From: Candidatus Aminicenantota bacterium
Lineage (GTDB): Bacteria; Acidobacteriota; Aminicenantia; JAMOAD01
DNA length: 64,000 bases
Reading direction: 5' to 3'
Assembly (NCBI GenBank): GCA_027061995.1
Contig: JAMOUT010000075.1
Span: forward strand, 1-64,000
Below are positions 7,243-16,186 of the stretch, piece after piece. The notes under the pieces were generated by a model that saw only the letters and a program-made list of their open reading frames with translations, ran no database searches and had not been told where the DNA came from. Position 1 is the first letter of the stretch. Each line of letters starts with the position of its first letter. The position numbers and the translations under genes were made by a program.

Positions 7243-8109
7243 TCAATTAATTTTGTTCAGATATTCCCCGTATTCATTATTAATCTCTTTTGCGAGTCTC
7301 AAAAGTTGCTTTTTATCTATATACCCCATTTTATATGCTATCTCTTCAATACAGGCGATTTTAAACCCTTGTCTCTCCTCTATGGTCTTAATGAAAATCG
7401 ATGCATCTATCAAGGATTCATAAGTTCCCGTATCAAGCCATGCATATCCTCTTCCGAGAAGCTCCACTTTTAATTTTCCTTTTTTAAGAAATTCCTGATT
7501 TACGGCGGTTATTTCAAGCTCTCCCCTTTTTGATGGTTTTATTTTTTTCGCTATATCAATAACACTATTATCATATATATATAAACCTGTTACCGCATAA
7601 TTGCTTTCGGGATTTTGCGGTTTTTCCTCAATACTTGTAACATTGCCGTTTTTATCAAATTTAACAACTCCGTATCTTTCGGGGTCCTTTACAAAATATC
7701 CGAAAACCACCCCGCCACCATTTTTCTCAACATGTTTTATTCCCGCGGTTAATATATCGGGAAGTCCGTGCCCGTAAAAAATATTATCTCCGAGAATCAT
7801 TGCAATGCTATCGGAGCCAATGAACTGTTCCCCAATTATAAATGCCTGAGCAAGCCCCTCGGGTTTCGGTTGCACCTGATAAGATATCTTTAATCCTATC
7901 TGTGAACCATCATTAAGAAGTTCTTTAAATTTGGGTGTATCTTCCGGTGTCGATATTATAAGTATCTCTTTAATCCCCGAAAGCATCAATACTGAAAGAG
8001 GGTAATAAATCATGGGTTTATTATAAACCGGAAGAAGTTGTTTACTTACGACCTTTGTTATAGGGTTAAGCCTTGAACCTGTTCCTCCGGCTAAAATTAT
8101 CCCTTTCAC
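7243..8109 (-). CDS. rmlA: Glucose-1-phosphate thymidylyltransferase
   Basis: The enzyme makes dTDP-glucose from glucose-1-phosphate and dTTP, the first step to dTDP-rhamnose and other deoxysugars. The 288-residue length is normal. The nucleotidyltransferase signature [32 protein letters not shown] is at the N-terminus, with [27 protein letters not shown] and [21 protein letters not shown] following. It is the last gene of the polysaccharide operon, 15 bp after the APS kinase gene. rmlB, rmlC and rmlD are not in this window. Confidence 0.95.
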   Translation of the reverse strand: MKGIILAGGTGSRLNPITKVVSKQLLPVYNKPMIYYPLSVLMLSGIKEILIISTPEDTPKFKELLNDGSQIGLKISYQVQPKPEGLAQAFIIGEQFIGSDSIAMILGDNIFYGHGLPDILTAGIKHVEKNGGGVVFGYFVKDPERYGVVKFDKNGNVTSIEEKPQNPESNYAVTGLYIYDNSVIDIAKKIKPSKRGELEITAVNQEFLKKGKLKVELLGRGYAWLDTGTYESLIDASIFIKTIEERQGFKIACIEEIAYKMGYIDKKQLLRLAKEINNEYGEYLNKIN

Positions 8110-8124
8110 TTTTTCTCCCTAAAT

Positions 8125-8859
8125 TTATAAATCCTTATAAAATCTTTTTTTAACATATTCAAACACAATATCAGCGGATTCTTCTATTGTAAGTTTTTCA
8201 GTATCAAGCAGGATTTCAGGATTTGCAGGTTCATCATAATCATCGGAAACTCCCGTAAAATTTTTTCTTTTTCCTTCAAGAGCCTCTTTGTAAACCCCTT
8301 TATCATCTCTTTTAATACATGTTTCAACGGAAGCTTTAACGAAAATTTCAATGAAATTCTTTGTCATCTCTTTAACACAATCTCGCGTCTCCTTATAGGG
8401 AGACACGAATGAAGCAACGACAGAGATTGAATTTTTTTGAAGAATCTTTATAAGAATTCCCACCCTTTTAAGATGAAGTTTTCTGCTTTCTCTGTCAAAC
8501 CCGATTTCAGGAAGAAGATCTCTTATATCTTTACTATCTATTCTTTCAATGGGGATATACTCCCATTTTTTCAGTTTTTCATATACTTTATCAGCTATTA
8601 CGGTTTTCCCTGATTTGGGGAGCCCCGTAAACCATAGAACAAATGGTTCAATTTTTTTCTTTCCTATTTTGACTTTATTCCACAATCTTTCATGAAGAAA
8701 ATAAACCATTATTTTAATAACAAGTTCGATAAGTCCGGCAGCTATCGCCAGATCAAGTCTTCCGAAAAAAACAAAAATAATAATTGTTGTCGTTAAAGTG
8801 GCAAAAAATCTCCATGAAATCGCTTTTAAAAGTGATCTGAGTTTTGTTTCAATATACAT
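8125..8859 (-). CDS. cysC: DUF2061 membrane domain fused to adenylylsulfate (APS) kinase
   Basis: Residues 5-65 form a DUF2061-type membrane domain with two helices (SLLKAISWRFFATLTTT and a second segment ending MVYFLHERLWNKV). Residues about 73-240 are an APS kinase: P-loop GLPKSGKT (79-86), FVSPYKETRDCV (151-162), and GVYKEALEGKRKNFTGVSDDY with NPEILLDTE near the end. The usual DGD loop reads IDSKDIRD. APS kinase makes PAPS, the sulfate donor. A sulfotransferase gene lies in the same operon at 27566-28441, so PAPS is probably made for polysaccharide sulfation. The membrane domain would place synthesis at the inner membrane. ATP sulfurylase is not in the window. Confidence 0.88.
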   Translation of the reverse strand: MYIETKLRSLLKAISWRFFATLTTTIIIFVFFGRLDLAIAAGLIELVIKIMVYFLHERLWNKVKIGKKKIEPFVLWFTGLPKSGKTVIADKVYEKLKKWEYIPIERIDSKDIRDLLPEIGFDRESRKLHLKRVGILIKILQKNSISVVASFVSPYKETRDCVKEMTKNFIEIFVKASVETCIKRDDKGVYKEALEGKRKNFTGVSDDYDEPANPEILLDTEKLTIEESADIVFEYVKKRFYKDL

Positions 8860-8961
8860 TTATGAATTATAAATCAATGAATGAGCTTTGTAAAGATAGC
8901 CATATAAACTTCTTAATATGTATAGTAAAACAGTATTTAAATATTTTCTTTATACAAATAT

Positions 8962-10653
8962 TTAAAACTTCCTGAATTTTAAGATAGTAGCCACATATTG
9001 ATTTTTATAAATCAGTTGCTTTTTAATTTTAAAATATCTTCCTTTCTTACTCTCTTTAAATAACATCCTCTTTAGTGCGACTTCTCCTGGCCTATCAATC
9101 GGATTCATATATCCGTCAAAAATTATATACTTAATTTTATATTTAATTATTTTTTTTAAAAAGAAATTCACAAGTTTATTATAATTATCATAAATACTTT
9201 TCGTTTTAGGGATAAAATATATAATATTAACCTTTTTATTGAGATAATATCTGACGGTTGTTAAAGTGGAAAAGACGGCAATTCGGTCACCGGGTTTGAT
9301 ATGATTATTGTTAAGCCATTTTGCAATAACATAAGCCCCCCTATTAGGTGATAATAGATTGTATTTATACGCTTTTTTATAAGAGATTAAATATATGTTC
9401 ATAAAAAAAACAAAAAACAATATAAAAAAAATAGCTTTTTCGAAGATATGGATTCTATAATCTTTTATAAACAGATAAATGATAGGTGCGATAAAAACAA
9501 TGGAGATTAAGATAATGCTCGGAACAATAATTAATTTTACGAAACAGATATATAATACAAACAGATACAATATTATTCTTAAATAAAAAAACGATTTTCC
9601 TTTTAACTTTTCTTTTAAGACTTTCAAACCATAAAACAATCCTACAAAACTTACGAAATAAAAGAGATAAATAAAAGATAAAAATCTTCGTATATGGTGA
9701 CTCGAAGATAAGGAAAATCTGTGAACCGTAAAAATATACCCTTTTGCAATAAAAAAGATACATTCATATAGTAAAACGGAAATGGCAAATCTTTTGTTTT
9801 TTTTATACAGATAATAAAAACCTACGGCAAATAAAATAATTAAAATAAACAGAAAACCCCAATGGATAAAAAGGGGTAATTTAGCAGGTATAAAAAATAG
9901 AATAGCTGAATATATAATTGAAAAAAGTTGAAGCGGATTTTTAATAAAATAAAGGTATGATTTGGAATCAAAAATATATTGAATTTTTGAGATTAATCTT
10001 GGGACTAATTTTATATAGAAAACCAGAAGTCCACCCGATATTATTAGAATAAACATAAGATATTTAACCCATATTTTTTTCTTAATCCTGATGAAATTTA
10101 CTATGTAACTAAAAAACAACAATATCCCCTCAAATCTTGTAAACACTCCCAATAAACTTGAGACAAACGAGGCGACATTTTTTTCTGTAAGAAAAAAATA
10201 AAATGATAATACAACAAAAAAAAGATAAAGAGAATCTGTCGTAGGGAACACAAAAAACTGTAAAAAAGGACTACTTAAAATAAAAATAACTCCAATAGAA
10301 TAAAAATTCTCGGTGGTTTCTTTAAAAAGTTTGTATGAGAAAAATACAATCCCTACACTTGATAAAAAAGATATTAATTTTGCCCCGATAATAAACCCAT
10401 CATAATTAGAAAAGAGTAGATTAATAAAAGAACCAAGTATCCATAAAAATACGGGGAACAGAGGAGGAATAAATTTAAGTTTTAAATTGCCTGCAAATAA
10501 TTTTTCAGCAGCAAAACAATATTTATAAAAATCGGGAGGAGCGAGATTTGTTATTTTAAAAAGTAATATTCCATTTAAAAAAGAGAACATTATCAAGAAA
10601 AAAAGCGGGTTTTTTATAAGATTCAGTATCCTTTTTCTTATCTTTCCCATCAT
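8962..10653 (-). CDS. Integral membrane GT-C-type glycosyltransferase
   Basis: This 563-residue protein has about a dozen hydrophobic segments. The first periplasmic loop has an acidic pair (APPDFYKYCFAAEKLFAG). LGVFTRFEGILLF matches the R-x-E region of polyprenyl-phosphate-sugar mannosyl- and arabinosyltransferases of the GT-C fold. A soluble C-terminal part follows (GDRIAVFSTLTTVRYYLN). It would transfer a sugar from a lipid-phosphate donor on the periplasmic side. It lies between the Wzz gene and, after a 102-bp gap, the APS kinase gene. The acceptor is unknown. Confidence 0.72.
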   Translation of the reverse strand: MMGKIRKRILNLIKNPLFFLIMFSFLNGILLFKITNLAPPDFYKYCFAAEKLFAGNLKLKFIPPLFPVFLWILGSFINLLFSNYDGFIIGAKLISFLSSVGIVFFSYKLFKETTENFYSIGVIFILSSPFLQFFVFPTTDSLYLFFVVLSFYFFLTEKNVASFVSSLLGVFTRFEGILLFFSYIVNFIRIKKKIWVKYLMFILIISGGLLVFYIKLVPRLISKIQYIFDSKSYLYFIKNPLQLFSIIYSAILFFIPAKLPLFIHWGFLFILIILFAVGFYYLYKKNKRFAISVLLYECIFFIAKGYIFTVHRFSLSSSHHIRRFLSFIYLFYFVSFVGLFYGLKVLKEKLKGKSFFYLRIILYLFVLYICFVKLIIVPSIILISIVFIAPIIYLFIKDYRIHIFEKAIFFILFFVFFMNIYLISYKKAYKYNLLSPNRGAYVIAKWLNNNHIKPGDRIAVFSTLTTVRYYLNKKVNIIYFIPKTKSIYDNYNKLVNFFLKKIIKYKIKYIIFDGYMNPIDRPGEVALKRMLFKESKKGRYFKIKKQLIYKNQYVATILKFRKF

Positions 10654-10684
10654 TTTATATTATAAATTATATAAAATTTTTCAT

Positions 10685-11839
10685 CTATTTATTTTCTTTC
10701 CCACCTTCAAGCAAAAAGGATAATAATGAAAAAAATAAAATTGAGAAAAAGAAAGCAGAAAAAATAATCAGTTTTTTATTTGTTTTTACCGGCCGGGCAG
10801 AAATAGTCAGGGGAGGATTAAATCTTATATCTTCATTATATACTTTTTTAAATTTTTCCACAGCCACGGATAGATCATTGTAAACTTTCTTTCCGATATC
10901 CCCTTTTAAATCAAGTTTTTTTAAAAAAAAGTCAAATTCTTTTAAAAATGTTCTATAAACATGAACAACCGTTTTCTTGTCTATTATCTTTTGTTTTAGC
11001 TCCCGAAAAAAAATAATTTTTATCTGTTCAATATCTTTATTCCTTTTATAAAAAGCCAAACTTTGTTTTAAATCGGCAATCTGAGACTCAATCCCAACTA
11101 TCTGATTTACGGGGGAAAGATACCTGTATCCCCCGTTATCCGTTGATACTAACTGAAAAGAATTCATTTTCCTTGAGTCAGGGTATTTTTTTAATATCAT
11201 TAAGATATCCCCTTTCTTTTTCTCCAATAAATTTATATTAAATTTAGCATGAAATGTCTTATCATTATATTTTACGATCAAATCTTTGGAACGATAATAA
11301 TTAGAAGAAATATAATCATAAATCTTCTTATCAACAATGGATTCTCGAATAAAAGATCCAAGTAATTTGACAATTTCACCTGTTTTTTCAGGATTTTTGC
11401 ATCTGTGTGAGATTTTTACCCCTATTATAAAATTTACTGTTTCATCCTTTATTTTACCAAAATTCTTTATATCTTCTTTTGTATATGCATAAATAGGCTT
11501 TATTGCTTTGCTCGGATTCACCTTTTTCATTCCGTCTATAATAAGACGGAGTTTATTTTTATCTTTCACATTATTGGATAAGAACCGATAAAAATTATCA
11601 CGATCAGTGAATATCAAAGAATAATCCTTATAATCAATTAATGAAATTTTTTTACCTTTAGTTGAGAATCTCAAAATACCGTTGCATTTGTAATATTTAG
11701 GTAACATAAAAACAATAACAACGGACAAGAAAGTAATAATAAAAACACCCGATAAAATAAACAACTTTCTTTTCCATAAAATTCTAAACAAGTCAAATAA
11801 ATCAATCTCATCATTAATATTTGTTTTTTCATTATTCAT
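10685..11839 (-). CDS. Wzz-type polysaccharide chain-length determinant
   Basis: This 384-residue protein has the two-helix layout of Wzz/PCP proteins: INDEIDLFDLFRILWKRK followed by a transmembrane helix at about residues 32-52. A long, mainly helical periplasmic region comes next, and a second helix starts near residue 355 after the proline-containing ISARPVKTNKK. No tyrosine-kinase domain follows, so it is the O-antigen-type or PCP-1/2-like form rather than a Wzc fusion. It controls chain length with Wzy. The gene is 25 bp after the fucose-synthase-like gene. Confidence 0.85.
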   Translation of the reverse strand: MNNEKTNINDEIDLFDLFRILWKRKLFILSGVFIITFLSVVIVFMLPKYYKCNGILRFSTKGKKISLIDYKDYSLIFTDRDNFYRFLSNNVKDKNKLRLIIDGMKKVNPSKAIKPIYAYTKEDIKNFGKIKDETVNFIIGVKISHRCKNPEKTGEIVKLLGSFIRESIVDKKIYDYISSNYYRSKDLIVKYNDKTFHAKFNINLLEKKKGDILMILKKYPDSRKMNSFQLVSTDNGGYRYLSPVNQIVGIESQIADLKQSLAFYKRNKDIEQIKIIFFRELKQKIIDKKTVVHVYRTFLKEFDFFLKKLDLKGDIGKKVYNDLSVAVEKFKKVYNEDIRFNPPLTISARPVKTNKKLIIFSAFFFSILFFSLLSFLLEGGKENK

Positions 11840-11864
11840 AATCTTCCTCCGTATTTTAATAGGG

Positions 11865-12926
11865 TTAAAATTTTACATAATCTTTATAAGTCAATTTTAT
11901 ACCGGTTTCCAATGAGGTTTTTGCTTTCCAACCCAAATTATTTATCTTGGAAACATCAAGGAGTTTTCTCGGTGTTCCATCCGGTTTTGAGCTATCCCAA
12001 TCAAGCTTTCCGTCAAACTCTACGATAGTTTTTACAATTTCGGCGAGTTTTTTTATTGTAATATCTTCCCCTGTTCCTATATTAATAAGCTCTCCTATAT
12101 CATTATAATCGTATTTTTTCATAAGAAAAACAACTGCTTCCGCCAAATCATCAACAAATAAAAATTCCCTCTTCGGGGAACCGGTTCCCCATAATTTAAC
12201 AAAAACTTGCCCGTCATCTCCTTTTAAAATCCCGAATTTTTCAAGAAATTTCTTAATCTCCCCATCATTACCGGATAAAGGGAATTCTTTCATCGGTCTC
12301 TTTTTAAAATCTTCTCTTATCTCCGAGAATTTGTCTTCGGATAATAATTTTGCAAGATGGAATTTCCTTATTAAGGCAGGCAAAACATGGGAGTTAAACA
12401 AATCATAATTATCGTTCCGACCATATAAGTTAGTGGGTTGAACAGCAAGATAATCCGTTCCATACTGCTCATTATAGTATCTGCACATCTTAATCCCCGC
12501 TATTTTTGCAAGAGCATAAGCTTCGTTTGTAGGTTCGAGAGGAGAGGTTAAAAGGGACTCCTCTTTCATAGGTTGAGGTGCAAGTCTCGGATATATGCAA
12601 GAGCTTCCGAGAAAAAGAAGTTTTCGGACTCCGAACTTATATGCGGAATGAATTATATTTACCTGAATCAGAAGATTATTATAGATAAATTCGGCGGGAT
12701 ATGTTTTGTTTGACATAATCCCTCCCACTTTCGCAGCAGCAAGAAAAACATAATCGGGTTTTTCTTTTTCAAAAAAATCCTCAACGACTTTTTGTCTTTC
12801 CAAATCAAGTTCTGTATGGGTTTTAAGAATCAGGTTTTTGTAACCTTTTTTATTTAACTCTCTGACAATAGCTGAACCTACAAGCCCCTTATGTCCTGCC
12901 ACATAGATTTTATCCTCTTTTTTCAT
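11865..12926 (-). CDS. fcl: GDP-L-fucose synthase-like epimerase/reductase
   Basis: This is an extended SDR enzyme with the Fcl hallmarks: [18 protein letters not shown] (NADP site), [39 protein letters not shown], the catalytic Y137-x3-K141 pair, and [11 protein letters not shown]. It would convert GDP-4-keto-6-deoxymannose to GDP-fucose. At 353 residues it is some 35 longer than common Fcl proteins, because of an insert around [19 protein letters not shown]-mannose dehydratase (gmd) is not in the window and must lie elsewhere. A GGAGG site precedes the ATG. Confidence 0.9.
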   Translation of the reverse strand: MKKEDKIYVAGHKGLVGSAIVRELNKKGYKNLILKTHTELDLERQKVVEDFFEKEKPDYVFLAAAKVGGIMSNKTYPAEFIYNNLLIQVNIIHSAYKFGVRKLLFLGSSCIYPRLAPQPMKEESLLTSPLEPTNEAYALAKIAGIKMCRYYNEQYGTDYLAVQPTNLYGRNDNYDLFNSHVLPALIRKFHLAKLLSEDKFSEIREDFKKRPMKEFPLSGNDGEIKKFLEKFGILKGDDGQVFVKLWGTGSPKREFLFVDDLAEAVVFLMKKYDYNDIGELINIGTGEDITIKKLAEIVKTIVEFDGKLDWDSSKPDGTPRKLLDVSKINNLGWKAKTSLETGIKLTYKDYVKF

Positions 12927-12947
12927 TTATACCTCCTCGGAAATTTT

Positions 12948-14231
12948 CTATAAAAAATATCCCTCTAACTCTTTTCCCACATCATGTATAAAAGGATGTC
13001 CTTCAAGAGCAAATCCATATGAATCAAGAAGAAGAGCGTTATCCTGTGAATGCATCCCTTCAAAAATAGATTCGGAATATTTTTCTTTTTTGGTAATTCC
13101 CGCTTTTAAATCAAACCCGTAGTTTGACAAAAGAACAATGTCGGGAGCTTTATCAAAGTATTTACCTTTGTAAATCTCCTCTTTGAAAAAAACCTCTTTT
13201 ATCACTTGCTTATTTTCTATTTCCAAACTTAAAAATCTCTTTTTTATCTCTTCTCTTATTTTATCATAATTTTTTTTCTTCACTTTTCCTTTTCCGTATT
13301 TACCTTCAAGATGTATGTATATTCTTGAAGGATCAAGAGCAAAAACAGTGGAATTTTCATCTATGCTCTTAAGATTTTTCGGATTTTCATCATTAAATTT
13401 CAGATACCCCCACTCCTTGAGATATTGAGAAAGGTAAACCTCATATTTTAAAGAGGTGAAACCATGATCGGATAAGATTATAAAGGGAATCCCTTTTTTA
13501 TCCATCTCATCGGTAATTTCACCTATTATTTCATCAACTTTTTTATAATACCCTATAAAATCATTATGGTTCGGATGGTTCAAATCATCTTTTGCCTTAA
13601 ATAAAAAATGGTGAAGTCTGTCTGTTCCCGTTATGATAAAATAAAAAAGATTCCATTTTTCTTTTATCAGTTTTTTATACAATAAATATCTTTTATCAAG
13701 TGTCTCGTGAAGTTCTTTCATAAAATATTTTTTATCCTTTTTCCCCAAAGCTGTGTCAACATCAACCTTATAATCAATCTCTTTAAGATATGATAAAAAA
13801 TTCTTAGGATATACCGCGTTTTCCAAATCAAGAGCAACAAAACCGGAGATAAGATAACCGTTAATTTTTCTGACAGGATAAGTATTGGGAAGGTTTATTA
13901 CAATGGATTTTTTTCCTTTTTTTTCTATCTTTTCCCACATTGTTTTAACAGGTAAAAGGGGAAAAGTGGGAAATCTATAACCGTAATTTTTATTATTTAT
14001 CTCCATGAATCCGTATATACCGTGTTCACCCGGATTCATTCCTGTCATAAAAGATGTCCATGAAACAGAGGAAATTTCGGGAACAGGAACCTGTGTTTTA
14101 ATAAATTTGTATTTTTCAATCAATCTTTTAAAATTCGGCATTATCCCTTTTTCCGCAAATTCCTTAACAAGTTCAAAAGGAACACCGTCAATCCCTATAA
14201 TCATAAATTTTCTTGTTTTTTTAAAAAGCAT
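12948..14231 (-). CDS. Alkaline-phosphatase-superfamily phosphodiesterase (PF01663-like)
   Basis: This 427-residue protein has FMIIGIDGVPFELVKEF with a metal-binding Asp, then SSVSWTSFMTGMNPGEHGIYGF with the nucleophile Ser/Thr, and later GTDRLHHF and ILSDHGFTSL, which supply the remaining metal ligands. This is the type I phosphodiesterase/nucleotide pyrophosphatase branch of the alkaline phosphatase fold. The ATG at 14231 is chosen because GAGGGAAG lies just upstream; an ATG at 14258 is possible but has a poorer site. No signal peptide is visible. In the operon it could trim or transfer a phospho-sugar or lipid-linked intermediate; this is inference. Confidence 0.75.
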   Translation of the reverse strand: MLFKKTRKFMIIGIDGVPFELVKEFAEKGIMPNFKRLIEKYKFIKTQVPVPEISSVSWTSFMTGMNPGEHGIYGFMEINNKNYGYRFPTFPLLPVKTMWEKIEKKGKKSIVINLPNTYPVRKINGYLISGFVALDLENAVYPKNFLSYLKEIDYKVDVDTALGKKDKKYFMKELHETLDKRYLLYKKLIKEKWNLFYFIITGTDRLHHFLFKAKDDLNHPNHNDFIGYYKKVDEIIGEITDEMDKKGIPFIILSDHGFTSLKYEVYLSQYLKEWGYLKFNDENPKNLKSIDENSTVFALDPSRIYIHLEGKYGKGKVKKKNYDKIREEIKKRFLSLEIENKQVIKEVFFKEEIYKGKYFDKAPDIVLLSNYGFDLKAGITKKEKYSESIFEGMHSQDNALLLDSYGFALEGHPFIHDVGKELEGYFL

Positions 14232-15204
14232 TCTTCCCTCTTTTTTTAAACCAATCATAGGTTAATTCAAGCCCCTTCTTCAAATTAATATCAGGTTTAA
14301 ACTCTAAAATTTTGTTTGCTTTTCGGATAGATGTCCAATTTCTCCTTATTTCCCCTTTTCTTTCAGGTTTATATTCCACTATTACATCCTCTTTGACAAT
14401 ATCTTTAATATATTTAACAAGTTGATTCACCGAAGTTTCCACTCCTGTTCCGAGTTGAAAAATCTCCCCACCGACTCCTTTTTTTTCTATCGCCCTTATA
14501 ATCACATTCGCAAGATCTCCGGCATAAATAAAATCTCTTGTTTGATTGCCGTCCCCGTAAATATAGATACTCTTTTTCCCCATAATCCTTTTTAAAAATT
14601 CCGCCACTACACTCCCCTTATGATAGGAGTAAATACCATAAACATTTGAGAATCTCAAAACAACGGTATTAACTCCAAAGCTTCCGTAAAAAGCCTTGCA
14701 ATACCCTTCTCCCGCTAACTTTGATGCCCCGTAAGGTGAAAGGGGGGAGGGGATTTTACCCTCATCAAGAGGGGGAAGTTGCTCTCCGAGCGGTGCGGCG
14801 GAGGAAGAAAAAACAAATTTCTTAATCTTATATTTTACGGAATAATTTAAAAGATTTAATATCCCCATAATATTTATCTCAGCATCACTAAAAGGGTTTT
14901 CAATGGAAGGAATTACCCCTGTTTGAGCCGCAAGATGAACAACAAAATCAGTTGCTTCAAAAATATTATCAAGCTTTTTATCTCTTACATCCCCTTTTAT
15001 AAAGATAACATCCGCTTTTTCAGATAATCTTTCCGAATATTCAGCTTTATTTTTTTTTACTATATCTTTCAACAACTCCAAATTACCCGATGAAAGATTA
15101 TCAAGAATTATAATTTTATATTTTCCGATTTTTAAAATATAATCCGTAAGATTTAATCCTACAAACCCTGCTCCGCCTGAAATTAAGATTGTCTTTTTCA
15201 TCAT
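14221..15204 (-). CDS. NAD-dependent sugar-nucleotide epimerase (GalE/WbpP-like)
   Basis: This is a 327-residue extended SDR protein. ILISGGAGFVGLNLTDYIL is the NAD site, followed by IILDNLSSGN, VVHLAAQTGV, FSSSAAPLGEQLPP, the catalytic YGASK, and VVLRFSNVYGIYSY. These features fit a UDP-hexose 4-epimerase or related enzyme; the exact substrate is open. It overlaps the preceding glycosyltransferase gene by 4 bp and the next gene by about 11 bp. Confidence 0.82.
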   Translation of the reverse strand: MMKKTILISGGAGFVGLNLTDYILKIGKYKIIILDNLSSGNLELLKDIVKKNKAEYSERLSEKADVIFIKGDVRDKKLDNIFEATDFVVHLAAQTGVIPSIENPFSDAEINIMGILNLLNYSVKYKIKKFVFSSSAAPLGEQLPPLDEGKIPSPLSPYGASKLAGEGYCKAFYGSFGVNTVVLRFSNVYGIYSYHKGSVVAEFLKRIMGKKSIYIYGDGNQTRDFIYAGDLANVIIRAIEKKGVGGEIFQLGTGVETSVNQLVKYIKDIVKEDVIVEYKPERKGEIRRNWTSIRKANKILEFKPDINLKKGLELTYDWFKKRGKNAF

Positions 15205-15836
15205 TTTAATATCTCTCTTAATACTATGAAGAACTGATTAAAATGCCTCCATGCAATCCCACGAGGTTTTTCAACCGGAATCTCTTTAATATTAATCTCT
15301 TTTATTCTTGCCCTTTTTTTATAAAAAAATAAAACAAAAACTCCGCATGTGCATCCCCCTTTTAATTCTTCAATACCGTTCGCGAATGATTTTCTAAATG
15401 CTCTAAAGCCTGTCCCAGCATCATAAACACCTGTTTTAAGCCTTGTGATAAAAGAGATAATTCTTTCCGATATTCTGGGAATCTTTCTTCTTCTGCCGAG
15501 AACAAGGTCAGCTTTATCGTCGATAATCGGTTTTACAAGTTCTGAAATTCTGTTAGCAGGATGCTCGCCGTCAGCATCAATTGTTACTATAATATCAGAA
15601 TCTATTAAATTTATCCCTTTTATTATGTTTTTAAGATATCCTAAATTTCTCGAATTTTTTATAACCTTCGCCCCTTTTTCTTCCGATATTTGAGAAGTAT
15701 TATCTTTACTTGCATCATCTATTACAACAACTTCATCAACATGTTTTTTTACATCATCTATAACTTTACCTATTCTTTTCTCTTCATTATAAGCGGGGAT
15801 AAGCGCTGTAACTTTATACCTGTTATTTATTCCCAT
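15201..15836 (-). CDS. Family 2 glycosyltransferase (dolichol-phosphate-mannose-synthase-like)
   Basis: This 211-residue protein is a single GT-A domain: VTALIPAYNEEKRIGKVI, EVVVIDDASKDNT, NLGYLKNIIKGI, IIVTIDADGEHP (the D-x-D metal site) and DAGTGFRAFRKSFANG. It has no C-terminal membrane domain. Related enzymes make polyprenyl-phosphate sugars, which would suit the GT-C transferase at 8962-10653. It overlaps the thioredoxin gene by 14 bp. Confidence 0.85.
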   Translation of the reverse strand: MGINNRYKVTALIPAYNEEKRIGKVIDDVKKHVDEVVVIDDASKDNTSQISEEKGAKVIKNSRNLGYLKNIIKGINLIDSDIIVTIDADGEHPANRISELVKPIIDDKADLVLGRRRKIPRISERIISFITRLKTGVYDAGTGFRAFRKSFANGIEELKGGCTCGVFVLFFYKKRARIKEINIKEIPVEKPRGIAWRHFNQFFIVLREILK

Positions 15837-16170
15837 TATTTATTATTTTTATCGCATCATCTATAAGATTTGCGAGTTGCTTTTTTGATGATGCTCCTAT
15901 AATCTCTTTAATTTTCTTTCTCCCTTTAACAATCATGTAAGAGGGAACTCCCTGTATATCATAATCTCTTGCAATTTTTTTATTGATATCAACATTCACT
16001 TTTACAAACTCAACTTTATCTTTATACATCTCAATTATATTGTTTAACAGAGGCTCCATCATTCTGCAAGGGGGACACCATACAGCCCAAAAATCAATAA
16101 AAACAGGCTTTGAACAATTTAATACTTTATCATAAAATTCCTTTTCATCGATAGTTTTAAGATCCCACAT
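15823..16170 (-). CDS. Thioredoxin-like protein with WCPPC active site
   Basis: This 115-residue protein is a complete thioredoxin fold: FIDFWAVWCPPCRMMEPLL with the active site W31-C-P-P-C35, FVKVNVDINKKIARDYDIQGVPSYMIV with the cis-proline, and a final helix. Classical thioredoxins have WCGPC; the extra proline changes the redox potential. There is no signal peptide, so it acts in the cytoplasm. It lies between the UDP-sulfoquinovose-synthase-like gene (16-bp gap) and a glycosyltransferase gene (14-bp overlap). A reductant role in supplying sulfite, or in reducing the Cys cluster of its neighbour, is possible but inferred. Confidence 0.88.
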   Translation of the reverse strand: MWDLKTIDEKEFYDKVLNCSKPVFIDFWAVWCPPCRMMEPLLNNIIEMYKDKVEFVKVNVDINKKIARDYDIQGVPSYMIVKGRKKIKEIIGASSKKQLANLIDDAIKIINNGNK

Positions 16171-16186
16171 CTTATATATCCTTAAA

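Noticed and set aside
7148-7423. Plus-strand open frame of 91 codons
   Set aside because: It runs antisense through rmlA and the regulatory palindromes, has no ribosome-binding site, and the encoded protein is low in complexity.
13948-14265. Longer start (14258) for the phosphodiesterase-like gene
   Set aside because: It would overlap the upstream epimerase gene by 38 bp and has a poorly placed ribosome-binding site. The ATG at 14231 has GAGGGAAG just upstream.
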